NCBI GenBank assembly: GCA_947044405.1
Contig: CAMRHE010000028.1
Coordinates: 10,274,001 to 10,338,000 of the forward strand
DNA length: 64,000 nt
From: Leptodactylus fallax
Taxonomy: Eukaryota; Chordata; Amphibia; Anura; Leptodactylidae
Reading direction: 5' to 3'
The position numbers and the translations under genes were made by a program. Shown in pieces: positions 47,166 to 58,729 of this stretch (position 1 is the first letter of the stretch; each line of letters opens with the position of its first letter). Below the pieces are notes generated by a model. The model saw only the letters and a list, made by a program, of their open reading frames with translations, made no database searches and was not told the DNA's origin.

Positions 47166-48569
47166 ATGATGTTATGAACCCAGGGCTATGGGTGCTAGAT
47201 GGGTCACCAACACAGCTAAACTTTCGGACAACTTGTGATTTTCTGGCAGTATTTTTGTCATTAGTACATTATGTAATATATTTTGTTAACACATTTTGTC
47301 TCCTTTCTGTGACATTCTGCATTTCACTCGCTTCTGTATTGAGATCTGTCCTGGCTTCTCACTGTCTATGGTCTACAGGCTTTTGTACAATGTGGGAAAA
47401 TAAGGTGGAGTCACTTCATCAAGTTGTATCTCAGGCATTAGAAAATCTAGAAACATGAAAGAGGAGATTCTCATCATATGACACTAATCCTGAATGTATG
47501 TTCAAAGTTACCGGGTACATGACATCACCAGGAGAGCACGGGATGTCTCATGGGTGAAGGAAGGTGAGCATAAATATTTTTTTATTTATTTTCACCCCTG
47601 CTGAGCCTCCACCTATTATACTGAAGAGAGACCCCAGAGTATAATAATTTACTGCGATGCATATTGTGGCATCCATTTTAGTTAGTCTGAGATGAATCCC
47701 CAATTGTTCAGTTTCTTTAAAATTTTGAATAGTTGTGTTGAAGCCGACTCGGAATGAAACAGTTTGCCCATCTCATGCATTTTATAATGCATGAGATATA
47801 AGTGTTTGTAGTTACCCTCTGCCACTCATATTTTCCCTGCATTAGGGAAGAAATGCTGGATTTGACAGAAAAGAGACAAAATTTGTTAATAAAGTACATT
47901 ACAAAATTTACTAATGCCACAAATACTGCCAAAAAAACAAACATAGTTTGAAAATTTATTTACCTTTTAAGTATCATGAATGTAAAATCTACAAAAGGAC
48001 CTCCAAACACCTATCATGGGCCATATATCACGCTGGTGTCTTCTTACAGGTGTGCATTTCCTTACCATTGATCTTGCTTAACACATCCTGAGATGTTTGG
48101 AGTGAGATGACCAGCTTTGAAACAAACAAAAAAGCACACATGGTTTCACACTGCTATGTCAGGAGTTCTGTACACTACATGTGGCCACCTAGTGGTCATG
48201 ATCTGAATTTCAGTCTGTGGAGGATTTTGCACAATAATGTATTGAATTTGCAAAGTAAGAATGAAATGAATAAATGAATGAAATTCTAGAAAAGGTCAGG
48301 GTAAACACATTTGTATATGGCAAAGGGGTCCCCTCCGATACCAGCACCCTGCACACCCTATGGCTACACCCCTGGTTTGGACCGCAAACTGTATCTAGAA
48401 AACTCAAATATCTTTGTGATTTGTGGCATTAGCTGTACAGAAAAATAAAATGTATAAAGAAAAAAAATTGTATATTCATCAGAACAAGTAAACATAGAAG
48501 CCGACATACTGATGGCTACATGAATCAATGAAGATGTGCATACCTTTTGTTTTTCTCTCATTAATTCTT
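47166..48569. other. No gene recognised
   Basis: A 103-codon plus-strand frame (47147-47458) begins inside the minisatellite and has no known domain. 47600-47650 holds one end of the TTATACTCTGGGG family. 47215-47300 and 47865-47945 contain inverted words (TTTGTTAACACATTTTGTCTC against GAGACAAAATTTGTTAATAAAG), suggesting a decayed inverted-repeat element between them. Confidence 0.4.
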
Positions 48570-49480
48570 TTCCCTCTAATTTTCCTAATTGATGTTTCTA
48601 TTCTAGTCATGCCAGGCTGCTGAAATGAAACCAGACATGAAAACGGAGAAACATGCTTAATGTATTATTCACAATACAATGGCGTAGATTACGCACCATC
48701 TGATAATGAAGACAGGGCGCTTATACTTTGCTTGGATGACAATAGCCTCTGAATTGTTCTAAATCTGATTTACAGTCATGTGGCCGCTGCATGCCGATTA
48801 TCACGGCTATTTTCTTTTACTTATTTTCTTTATAAATTTGCTGTAAATATTTTTTTTTATTTCTTTTTTATGTTCCTTTTTTCTTTTTTTTTTTTTTTTC
48901 TGGAACAGGCTAAGGACAACTGCCCGGCAAGGTTAAGTGCATTCTAACCATTGGCAACAATAATTACCTTTAAATAAAATAAAATAGGGAATCTGTTTTG
49001 GGCTTTGACAGCTAATTTACTAATGAATATGTGCACTTAATTTATAATAAAGTCATATCGGCCGGAGATAATTCAGCGCTGATATTTATCTGGAATTATT
49101 TTTATTGTTGAAGACTTCTATTAAATAAATTGGAAAGGATTAATTTCGCGAGATGAGATTGTCACAGACTGCTGCATAAACTAGATTCATGTCAGCACTA
49201 AATTTAATTATTGATCGCAATACAATAGTGCTGAGAATATCAATCCCCAAGCAGCTTCCAGTAACTATCAGCAAATTCCAAATATAGAGCTCAAGCAAAA
49301 GTGTGATTGCAAATGACTACATTTTTAATAAATATTTCATTAACAATTTCAAAATCCAATTTATCATTCTATACTGTCCACTTATGACTTGCTGTATAGA
49401 CTTTATTTCATTAACATGCCAGCGGCGGTGCTGTATGATGTTTACAGATTTATCCTCAGCCCAGTACATAAAAGCTTACA
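48570..49480. promoter_or_regulatory. Candidate conserved non-coding block
   Basis: 900 bp without recognisable repeats apart from a T run at 48850-48900. Motifs include GCTAATTTACTAATGAATATG, TTTAATTATTGATCGCAATAC, GGCGTAGATTACGC, CAGTCATGTGGCC and TTCATTAACAATTTC. This texture (AT-rich, TAAT-rich, few homopolymers) resembles developmental enhancers. No evidence of conservation is available from one sequence. Confidence 0.3.
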
Positions 49481-50059
49481 GTTTTTAATGAATTTTAAAT
49501 ATCTACATGGTTTATTGGGCAAAGAGTTGTGGTAATTCATGTTCATGACAATAATGGTAATAATAATTGCTGTACAGATTCTGGGGACTTGGTAGTCTAC
49601 AGTCCATGTCGATTAACCATTTCATTGATAGAATATTCTCAAGGGGTGTACTCTGATGTAGGGAAATTTACAGGCAATGTTCTTGGGGAAAGAAGTATGC
49701 AAAATAGCCCAGCCAAAAACATTTCATTCTACCCTGCTATGTACTCAAAATGGGAAGCAGTCTATACATGGGTATCTCAGGTTTGGCAGAATTCTCTAAT
49801 TATGTTTTAGTGCTCTTTCAAAGAGCTCAGCAGGTACATTTTTTTTTCTAAATCAATTAGGATAGGTTAAAGGGGTTTTTACAAAAATATAACCATAATT
49901 AAATTTGAAGACAATTAAAAGTTAAACATTTTTGTAAATATAACTAATTAAAAATTTAGCAGAATTTTATAGATTTTCTCTTACCATCTTAGTGGTGACA
50001 GTCGGCTGTCTTGATTGGTTGCCAATGGACTTTCCATGGTCTGGAACTAGTCAGAGACC

Positions 50060-50690
50060 CAGGCATATTGTCCTTATTGTGGTCAGGTTATCTTCTCATA
50101 CATGTAGTGTCCCCTCCTGACAACCAGCCATGATGTCCTTATTGTGGTCGGGTTATCTTCTCATACATGTAGTGTCCCTCCTGATAACCAGCCATGATGT
50201 CCTTATTGTGGTGAGGTTATCTTCTCATACATGTAGTGTCCTCCTGATAACCAGCCATGATGTCCTTATTGTGGTCGGGTTATCTTCTCATACATGTAGT
50301 GTTCCTCCTGATAACCAGACATGATGTCCTTATTGTGATCAGGTTATCTTCTCATACATGTAGTGTCCTCCTGATAACCAGACATGATGTCCTTATTGTG
50401 GTCAGGTTATCTTCTCATACATGTAGTGTTCCTCCTGATAACCAGCCATGATGTCCTTATTGTGGTCGGGTTATCTTCTTATACATGTAGTGTCCTCCTG
50501 ATAACCAGCCATGATGTCCTTATTGTGGTCAGGTTATCTTCTCATACATGTAGTGTCCTCCTGATAACCAGCCATGATCTCCTTATTGTGTCTGGGTTAT
50601 CTTCTCATACATGTAGTGTTCCTCCTGATAACCAGCGATGATGTCCTTATTATAACCTTATTATAACCAGCGATGATGTCCTTACCATTT
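50060..50690. repeat. 63-64 bp minisatellite, about 10 units (left part)
   Basis: Unit: GATGTCCTTATTGTGGTCGG, GTTATCTTCTCATACATG, TAGTGTCCTCCTGATAACCAGCCAT. The array resumes at 53515-53625 after the LINE, so the retrotransposon landed inside it. The last left units are scrambled (CTTATTATAACCTTATTATAACC). Confidence 0.93.
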
Positions 50691-51848
50691 GCCCACCCAT
50701 CCCCCAAGAACTCTGGAGAAAGAAAAAGCGGGGGGAGGGGCTGCAGAGCAGGAACTCTTCAGAGGATTAAAAAGAGGCGTTACCGACCAACTGTTCCCTC
50801 CATCATTATGGGCAATGTGAGATCTCTTGCAAACAAGATGGATGAACTAACAGCGCTCACCAGGCACCATCAGGAGTTTCGGGTGTGCAGCATGATGCTA
50901 CTTACAGAGACTTGGCTCACTGAAGTTACTCCTGACTCTCTGGTCTCCTTGGATGGTTTTAAACTCCTTCGGGCAGACAGGACAAGGGAGAGCGGTAAGA
51001 GGAAAGGAGGGGGGCTGGCAATGTTTGTGAATAATAGATGGTGCAATCCTAGGCACATTGTGATTAAGGAGCAAACTTGCTGTAAGGACATTGAACTATT
51101 AGCTGTGAGCATGAGACCTTTCTATCTACCAAGGGAACTATCACATGTCATCGTGATAGCTGCATATGTCCCCCCCTCTGCGAAAGCTGACGCTGCCTGC
51201 GAGGTCCTACAAGCCACGCTGAGTCAGTTACAGTCTCAGCACCCCCAGGCCCTCCTTCTTGTGTCTGGCGATTTCAACCATGCCTCGCCATCATCCACAC
51301 TTCCCAGTTTCACACAGTATGTAACCTGCCACACAAGAGACAACAAAACACTGGACTTGTTCTTTGCCAACGTGAGGGAGGCATATAACTCATCAGCCCT
51401 ACCGCCCCTGGGGAGATCGGATCACAACCTAGTACATCTCCGACCTGTGTACAAGCCACTTGTACGTAGAGAACCAGCTGTCACCCGCACAGTAAGGATA
51501 TGGTCCGAGGAGAGTGATGAGGCTCTGAGGGATTGTTTTGACACAACCGCATGGGAAGTTTTGCAGGATTCGTATGGAGAAGATATAGAAGGACTCACAC
51601 ACTGCATAACGGACTACATTAATTTTTGTGTGGACAACACAGTACCCACAAAAGTGGTGAGGTGCTTCTCCAACAACAAACCATGGATTAACTCTGATAT
51701 AAAAACACTACTTAAGGAGAAAAAGATGGCATTCAGGACAAGAGATAAGGAGGGGTTGAGGGAAGTACAAAAGGAGCTGAGGCATCTAATCAGGCAAGGA
51801 AAAGCCAGTTATAAGGAAAAAATGGAATACTTCCCAACAGACCAGTAA
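50673..51848 (+). pseudogene. LINE endonuclease domain (EEP/APE type)
   Basis: A 391-codon frame; the first ~15 residues come from the minisatellite and host flank. The endonuclease domain starts near residue 42 (PSIIMGNVRSL). Visible active-site residues of the exonuclease-endonuclease-phosphatase fold: N48, E79 (LLTETWL), Y165 (IAAYVPP), D200 and N202 (SGDFNH), D228 (TLDLFF), D250/H251 (GRSDHNLV). All are intact. The linker that normally leads into RT (WINSDIKTLLKEKKMAF...) is present up to residue 391, then the frame is lost. This domain nicks the target DNA to prime reverse transcription. Confidence 0.9.
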
Positions 51849-53517
51849 ATCCAGAAATCTGTCTTTATCTGACCACAGTCTGACCTTCACACGGGCCCAG
51901 GTGAGGAAGGAGATGAAAAAGATCAAGGCGAGGAAAGCCGCAGGGCCAGATGACATCAGTGCAAGGCTAATTAAGACTTGTGGGGACCAGCTGTGTGGTA
52001 TAATTACATATATGTATAATATGAGCCTGAGGCAGGAAATAGTCCCTGAATTATGGAAATCTTCTTGTGTGGTACCAGTTCCAAAGAAACCTCACCCTAT
52101 GGACCTCAACGACTACAGACCTGTAGCACTGACATCCCACTTGATGAAGATCTTAGAGAGATTGGTTCTCACACATCTTCGCCCTCTAGTGAGCCCCGCT
52201 ATGGACCCTCTCCAGTTTGCTTATCGACCGGGCATTGGGGTAGATGATGCCATTATCCATCTTCTGCACAGGGCTCTGTCTCACCTGGAGAAACCAGGGA
52301 ACACGGTGAGAATAATGTTCTTTGATTTCTCCAGTGCTTTTAACACCATACAGCCCAGGTTACTGAGAGACAAGCTGGGCCTTGCTGGAGTGGACCACCA
52401 CCTCTCCAACTGGATCCTAGACTACCTCACAAATCGACCCCAATACGCGAGAGCCCAAGACTGTGTGTCAGGTACCGTGATCTGTAATACGGGGGGCACC
52501 TCAGGGTACGGTTCTCGCCCCTTTCCTCTTCACACTGTACACTGCAGATTTTAGGTGCAACTCATCCAGCTGCTACCTACAGAAGTATTCTGACGACTCT
52601 GCAATAGTAGGCCTCATCACAGATGATGATGACAAGGAGTACAGAGAACTGAACCGGTTTTTTGTGGACTGGTGCCACCAGAACCACCTGAAGATTAACG
52701 CGGGGAAGACCAAGGAGATGGTGGTGGACTTCCGTAAAGGCAGATGCCCTCCAAAACCAGTGGACATCCTGGGGACGGGCATCGAGATTGTGAACACCTA
52801 TAAGTACCTGGGTCTGCTCCTTAATAATAAGCTGGACTGGGCAGATCATATGGAGGCCCTGTACAGGAAGGGCCACAGCAGGCTCTACCTGCTTAGGAAG
52901 CTGAGAGCCTTTGGAATCCGGGGGGCACTTCTTAGGACTTTCTTCAACTCGGTAGTGGCATCAGCCATCTTCTTTGGAGTGGCCTGCTGGGGGAGCAGTA
53001 TATCAACCAGGGACAGAAATAAACTTGACAAGCTGATTAGAAAGGCCAGCTCTGTCCTGGGGAGCCCACTGGACCCAGTGCAGGTGGTGGGTGACAGAAG
53101 GATACTGTCCGTGGTGAGCTCCATGCAGAAGAAGAAGTCCCATCCCATGCATGAGACTGTGATCGCGCTGGGCAGTACTGTCAGTGACCGACTGCTCCAC
53201 CCTAGGTGTGAGAAGGAGCGCTATCGGAAGTCTTTCCTCCCCACCGCGGTTAGGCTGTACAACCAACACCGACCTAAGCGGAGATCATTACATACAGAGA
53301 ACTGAAATATCTCTCTGCCTGTTAAATCCCCCCCCCCCCCTCTGCCACGTCCTATCTGTCTGTCTGCTATTAATGTAATGCCTCTCACCTTGGAACATTC
53401 CTGTACATGTTGTATTTGTATTTGTATCTGCTTATCTTATCTTTGCTGCTGTAACACACTGAATTTCCCCACTGTGGGACTATTAAAGGACTATTATTAT
53501 TATTATTATTATTATTG
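50690..53517 (+). mobile_element. L2/Rex1-like LINE, copy 2, 2.8 kb
   Basis: Non-LTR retrotransposon with apurinic-type endonuclease, reverse transcriptase, 3' UTR and an (ATT)n tail (53491-53517). There is no ORF1 and the start is truncated. The protein is split by a missing segment between endonuclease and RT and by a one-base insertion. It is inserted in the 63-64 bp minisatellite. I see no clear target duplication because the flank is itself repeated. The 3' UTR contains a C run (about 53327-53340) and ends TGGGACTATTAAAGGACTATT like the copy at 26229. Confidence 0.92.
51849..53305 (+). pseudogene. LINE reverse transcriptase, one-base frameshift before the YxDD motif
   Basis: RT palm and fingers from KIKARKAAGPDDI (51919 on), with LNDYRPVALTS, PLQFAYRPG and the first catalytic aspartate in FFDFSSAFNTI (D142 counted from 51901). 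At 52491-52496 a run of six G, where five restore the expected TGAPQGTV motif, shifts the frame. In the new frame FTLYTADF, then YSDDS (52586-52600, the YxDD box) and the C-terminal region 52664-53305 follow (KINAGKTKEMVVDF, YKYLGLLLNNKLDW, RRSLHTEN, stop). Residues expected between the endonuclease linker and 51901 are missing, which points to an internal deletion. Confidence 0.9.
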
Positions 53518-53651
53518 TGGTTGGATTATCTTCTCATACATGTAGTGTTCCTCCTGATAACCAGCCATGATGTCCTTATTGTGGTTGGGTTATCTTCTCA
53601 TACATGTAGTGTTCCTCCTGATAACCAGGAGGAACACTACATGTATGAGAA
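53515..53651. repeat. Minisatellite right part ending in a perfect 26-bp hairpin
   Basis: Nearly two units of the 63-64 bp repeat, then an inverted half unit: 53595-53620 (TTCTCATACATGTAGTG...) and 53626-53651 are exact reverse complements with a 5-base loop (ATAAC). The array therefore ends by turning back on itself. Confidence 0.93.
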
Positions 53652-56005
53652 CATCATGAACCTGTTGGCTATGAACTGATTTGATCATCTCTAATCCTTA
53701 ACACATTGGACATTACTTAAGTGTGGACATATCTATATAGGAGGATGCTTTGCTCAGGACCTCTCTGACCTATATGGAAAGTCACTAACAAATATTGGCC
53801 CTTCCTCTAACAGACTAATTTCATTTATGTATTGTACGGTGGGTCATATGACTGGCCTTGCAGAGCTGAAGTCCTGGGTCAATAACATCTGCATTGAGTA
53901 TGTTCTCCCACACTGTAATAGGAAAAGATGGCAAACACAGTGCAGACGCCATGTTAAGAGATACAGTAGGATTGTGGTCCGACAGCTAAATATAGAGACT
54001 TAATGCAGCTGCCACCTGAAGTTCCTTAGGCCAGTTGCCATAGAGACATTTGCCTGTTCCTATTCATATCTTCCTCCCACAAGTTTGTTGCTTGTTACAT
54101 ACTATTTAATCCTTTCTATGTATTGTAATAAAGAAACATTTTACTGTATGAATATCCTCCTATCTGTCAATTTGTCACCATCTGCATATTGCAATGACAG
54201 GGATGTGTCCTTGCAAACATCTGCTGGACGCCGACTGTGATGCACATACATGGAAGACTAAGACTGGTAGTAAAAAATGTAGGGTTTTTACAAGTCATTT
54301 TACAAAGCCGTCAAAGTCAATGCTAGAGATGAAATGCATCATTGGTATTCCGGGGTAACACCTATAAATCCTGATAGTTTGGGATGGTGCAGGTGTGTTT
54401 TAGGTTCAGGGAGTGGTTTAGGGCAGAAATGAGAACCTATAGTAAAATTTTAATCCTGTCAATATGAATGTGTCCAAAGTTTTGGCTTTTTTTGGATGAA
54501 GATGTCCAATTTCCCCTGCTTCCCTCCAAACAATGCTAGTAATACAGCCCTCATATTGCTCAGATATAACTAGGGATCATTACTTAACTCAACTTTTCTG
54601 GGGTGAGCTGTTCCAGGTATAGAGAACCCCCTCAGTGTATACACATTAGACATCTGCTTACCACTCCCACTATTTGCTAAGCCAAATTTTTGTCCAGATT
54701 GTGAAGTTTACTTTAATTTTCCAATGTACAACCACCTTTTATACACTTCCAATACATATGAAAAAGCAACATTGTAATAATCATCAATAATACATAAATC
54801 TGTGCAGGAATTGTATATGAATACCAAAAAAGTTTTAATCAAGACTATGATGTATCAAAGTTGCTTTGTTTTCATTATTTTAGATACACAGAAACATCTG
54901 TCTTTATATGGGGGCATCCAGGAAATAACTTGGGGGAGGTGTTAAGGACAAATTGGATTTTAACCATTTGCACCAAGATAGGCAACTCTTCTCGCCCCTT
55001 ATTGAAAAAAACCTACTTATCACACTGTAGCTGTCAGCTAAATATTAAGCTTAATATTAACAAAAGTTAAATGAAGTGTATTAGGGATAAAGCAATACAA
55101 ATTAATAAATAGGTAGTATAAAATATTACAACAATGATATCAAGAATGTATAGCAATAGAACAATGTATAGTGTAGGCTATAGGATGATATAATGCACAT
55201 ACAGTATAGCCAGATATTTTCAAATTCTATACTGTTGGAATTTTAAAAATGTAGCAATTATTCTGTAAGAAATACTTAAATGCATTGCTTAGAATATCTA
55301 AGCCGCTGCTAGTAAACAATTTTACCTCCCTAAGATATATTGAATAGAAAGTGAACAAATATTGTTTTCTGAAAACACGCTGAGAACACGCAGACATTTA
55401 GGCTTTAACTGTATTTTTAACTTAACGTTGCCATAGGAACCAAATGCCTTGGGAATTTATTTATATTTATCATAATTCTCTCAAAAAAATTGTCTCCTGC
55501 ATCACCGCTGAGATCCCTCAATGCTTAGAATGGGAAGATTCCCGAGTACTTGTCCTTCTGAGGAGCAATAATTGATTCCATGGCAAAGTCCTTCATAGCT
55601 GTTATAAACTAAGAGAAATCAGCCAAAATATTGAATAAACTTCTTTAATCTAAAAAAATTAAATATTTGCGTCAGACTCCAGATGTTTGATGTTTTCAAG
55701 AATTGTGGATCCGAATACTCAGCTCTAGAGTCACCTCTCCTGACACGTCTCTTTTAGTAAATACTTGTATTCCCCATGAAAAGACAATTCTGAAGCCTCA
55801 TTCTTTTAGATCTCTGTTGTGTTCTTCCTCTGTTATTGTTATACTTCCTGGATATTTATGAATAAATTGACAACTGGGCGTTACCATTCTCCATGACAAA
55901 AGCATGTGTCCATGTCTTATGCAGCCAGACTCAGTTATTATTTATCCATGAATTTCTTGGGCTGGTACAACACATGTAACAAAAATGCCCCAGAATTTAG
56001 CAGAA
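53652..56005. other. No gene recognised
   Basis: Unique AT-rich DNA. 55230-55900 is repeat-poor. No credible coding frame. Confidence 0.5.
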
Positions 56006-56018
56006 ATGTGATTATTAG

Positions 56019-56148
56019 TAGTAGTATAATGTTGTACCGTGTTAGCCATTGAAAGTAGTGGAAGAGTGAAGAAATCAGGAGATACCTTTTAGAGGCTAAC
56101 TGAGTATATTTGATAAGTAAGCTTTCAGAAGTACTAGCTCTCTTCATC
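56019..56148 (-). mobile_element. Short retroposed element with 13-bp target duplication, copy 2
   Basis: Perfect 13-bp duplication ATGTGATTATTAG at 56006-56018 and 56149-56161. Starts TAGTAGTATAATGTTGTACC like the copy at 44000 and matches it through CTTTTAGAGGCTAACTGAG and AAGTAAGCTTTCAG, but stops at TCTTCATC, 62 bp shorter. The shorter copy reflects 5' truncation of the minus-strand element. Confidence 0.82.
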
Positions 56149-56572
56149 ATGTGATTATTAGAGCAGACATGTCAGCAATGACAATTCTTTTTAATACTCC
56201 TGTTTTGGAAGCAAATAACCTTAAAATATTGTAATATTAGGCGATAGCTAAATCTTTGTCACCTCTCTATTGTTTTGTAGCCACATAGACAATACAAGTG
56301 TCATTGACATTGAGCTTTGGAAATGTCTGTATGTGTCTATTAGTGTCTTGTACTCCTGATGTTGAGCAGACAATGTACTGACAAGAGGATGTGTCAGGGA
56401 CGTAACGATTTAGGAAACAGTAAAGTCATTGTAGTATGAATAATGGGTTTCACTCTACATGGATTACAGCTTTCCCATGGTATCTTTTGTCAGAGTGTTG
56501 CTTTTTTGTTCATTGTATTCTCTGCTTTCTGAGCATTTGTATACTGTGCATACTGTATATACTGTTATACAG

Positions 56573-56600
56573 TATATATATATATATATATATATATATA
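56573..56600. repeat. (TA)n microsatellite
   Basis: TA run inside a wider CTGTATA-rich segment (56540-56640). Confidence 0.9.
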
Positions 56601-56715
56601 CTGATATACTCATACTGTATATACATACTGATATTCCAAAGCAATGTGTTTTTTCTTTTGGCCTGACAAACTGCTGAAAGTTTTGTGATCTTAAACTCTG
56701 TGTATATCATCATTA

Positions 56716-57035
56716 AGGCCGGGGTTCCACATTGCAAAAACACAGCATTTTGGCCCACACCAGAAACCCTGCGGCAAAAAATGCTCCGTTTTACACTACC
56801 TGCAAAGTGGATGGGATTCTGGCTAATCCCATCCGCACATTGCAGAAAAAAAATCCGCAATGGAAAGGCTGCGATTTCACAAACGCTTGCATTTATGTAA
56901 ATTGCAGCATGTCAATTATAGTTACGGAAATGCTGGCGTTTTCTGTATAGGTATAATAGAGGCAGAAAGTCCGCAGAGGAAAACTCTCTAGACTTTCTGT
57001 GAAAAACTTTGCAGAAAAAAACAGGATGCGCTTCC
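56716..57035. repeat. Dispersed repeat, copy 2 (CCTGCAAAGTGGATGGG family)
   Basis: Starts AAGGCCGGGGTTCCACATTG and shares long stretches with 37560-37868. Slightly longer at the left, where GGCCGGGGTTCCACATTGC resembles the MITE start words at 22957. Confidence 0.65.
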
Positions 57036-57164
57036 TAAATATATTCTAACATCTGTAGGTACAGCTCCTATGCACAACTATGTATCTCCTTTGTCACAGA
57101 CTACAGTACAAACATATTTCAGTGATGTGTTAATATATGGAGGTTAGGATGAAGACAGTCTAAG

Positions 57165-57345
57165 GGTGGGTCCGCCGCGAATCCGCCGCAAATCCGACCT
57201 AAATGTCAGAAAACTGGATAGGCACTGGATAGGGGAAGGTTTGTGGCGCATTGCTTAAAACTCCATTCACTTGAATGGAGTTTTAAAGCAATGCGCGGGT
57301 GTGCGCTTACACCCTCTTCGCCGCAAAGCCGTTTTTTTTCGTTGG
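57165..57345. repeat. GC-rich palindromic repeat with hairpin
   Basis: GGGTCCGCCGCGAATCCGCC at the left and CTCTTCGCCGCAAAGCC at the right. The centre is a strong inverted repeat: 57246-57269 (GCGCATTGCTTAAAACTCC...) against 57272-57296, two-base loop, one indel. Its CpG content is higher than the surroundings, suggesting a young MITE-like element. Confidence 0.6.
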
Positions 57346-58046
57346 AAACAAAGTCCTGCATGTCACAACTGCAGGATCAAACTACACAAGTTTGTTTGTA
57401 GTCTGTAGCCATGGAAACGCATCAATCTGTGCAGGAACTGTACAAAAAAATTAAATGTTTTCACCAGACTATACTGTATCAAAGTTGCTTATAGTATTAC
57501 AGTTAATTCATTTTTTTTTACTGTTGTGTAGGGGAATGTTTGGTGAACATTTTTGCAATATACTTTATTAACCTATTTTACTTCTATTTAGTAAAAAACA
57601 GGCTCTAAAATTTTTCCTATCAACTGCTCTGACTAAGCATTGCCAGGGATATCCATCCTTTTTTCACTGTGTATTGCCACTATGTACAGATATAGCAGTT
57701 GTCAAAGCAGGGTCATATTTTCTGCTGGCATATGAAAACTATAAGTCTCAGCCATCATATGCTTAAGAATACAATTCTAGCTATAACAAATCCAGATAAA
57801 TCACCATTTAAAAAGTCAGTCTAGACTGTAAGCTATGAATGCAGCAGTATAAGGTCTTAGCTTTCATATGACAACAAATGTACTTTTCTAGCTATAAAAC
57901 CAGAGATACAGCTATTTAAAGTGCCCTCCCCCCTCCTTTGGATACTGCTGTATCTGTACATACTGGAAATACAGTCAATTCAGGGTGGATCTCTCTGCCA
58001 ATACTTGCTAGGGAGAATTTTTGAACTTGTTTTCTATTAAAGGAAG
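57346..58046. other. No gene recognised
   Basis: AT-rich, short frames only. Confidence 0.5.
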
Positions 58047-58729
58047 TTAAAGGGGTTTTCCGGACAAAAATATCATTTTTGAAAAAAATTTCAGTTAGTG
58101 TTTTTAATAGGTTAATAAGTGCAACCAAATGAGTGATTTCTGGGTTTGCATTTCGCTATACTCATAGCTGACTTACACTACCTCCCCCTCTCACTCCCTC
58201 ACACCCGCCCCCCTGTTTCCCTATCTAGCCTACCCACTACTAACCCTTCCAAACTCAGTACACCCCCCATCCCATCATACTTACCTGTCTTACTGTCCGG
58301 ATCTTCTGAGCAGGTGAGATCACTCCCTTATGTGGGGTCTGCTCCTCCTCTTCTTGACGTCTGCCGACACCTGCACAATAGAGCCAAAGTGCCGGAATGC
58401 ACTGTAGCTGGCACTCCAGCTCTATTGCACAGGCGTGGAAGCCCGGCAGACGTCAAGAAAAGGAGGAGCCGGCTCAAGAGAAGGAAGTGATGTTCAGTGC
58501 CCAGAAGTTCCAGACAAGAAGACAAGTAGGTATGATGGGGTGGGCGGTTAGTATTGGTGACGTTCCGTTTCCAGAAACAGAGAAACGGAACGTCACCAGA
58601 AAATCTGAAAATGTGCCTGGGGCGATCTAGGTAACTATAAATTTTTTTGTAAAGTAAGTTAGAAAGTAGGTGGAAGAGGGTGTTTAGCTTATTGTAGAAA
58701 TATGATTTTATCCCAGACAATCCCTTTAA
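58047..58729. mobile_element. TTAA-bounded palindromic MITE, copy C
   Basis: TTAA at 58047-58050 and 58726-58729; ends TTAAAGGGGTTTTCCGGAC and CCAGACAATCCCTTTAA. Mirror words in the middle: CATCATACTTACCTGTC (58273 on) against GACAAGTAGGTATGATG, CTTCTTGACGTCTGCCG against GGCAGACGTCAAGAA, and CGTTCCGTTTCC against GGAAACGGAACG-type words at 58560-58600. Open frames of 114 and 130 codons on the two strands are palindrome artefacts. Confidence 0.75.

Noticed and set aside
58146..58720. 114- and 130-codon frames on opposite strands
   Set aside because: Both lie in the palindromic TTAA MITE; mirror symmetry makes both strands open at the same place.
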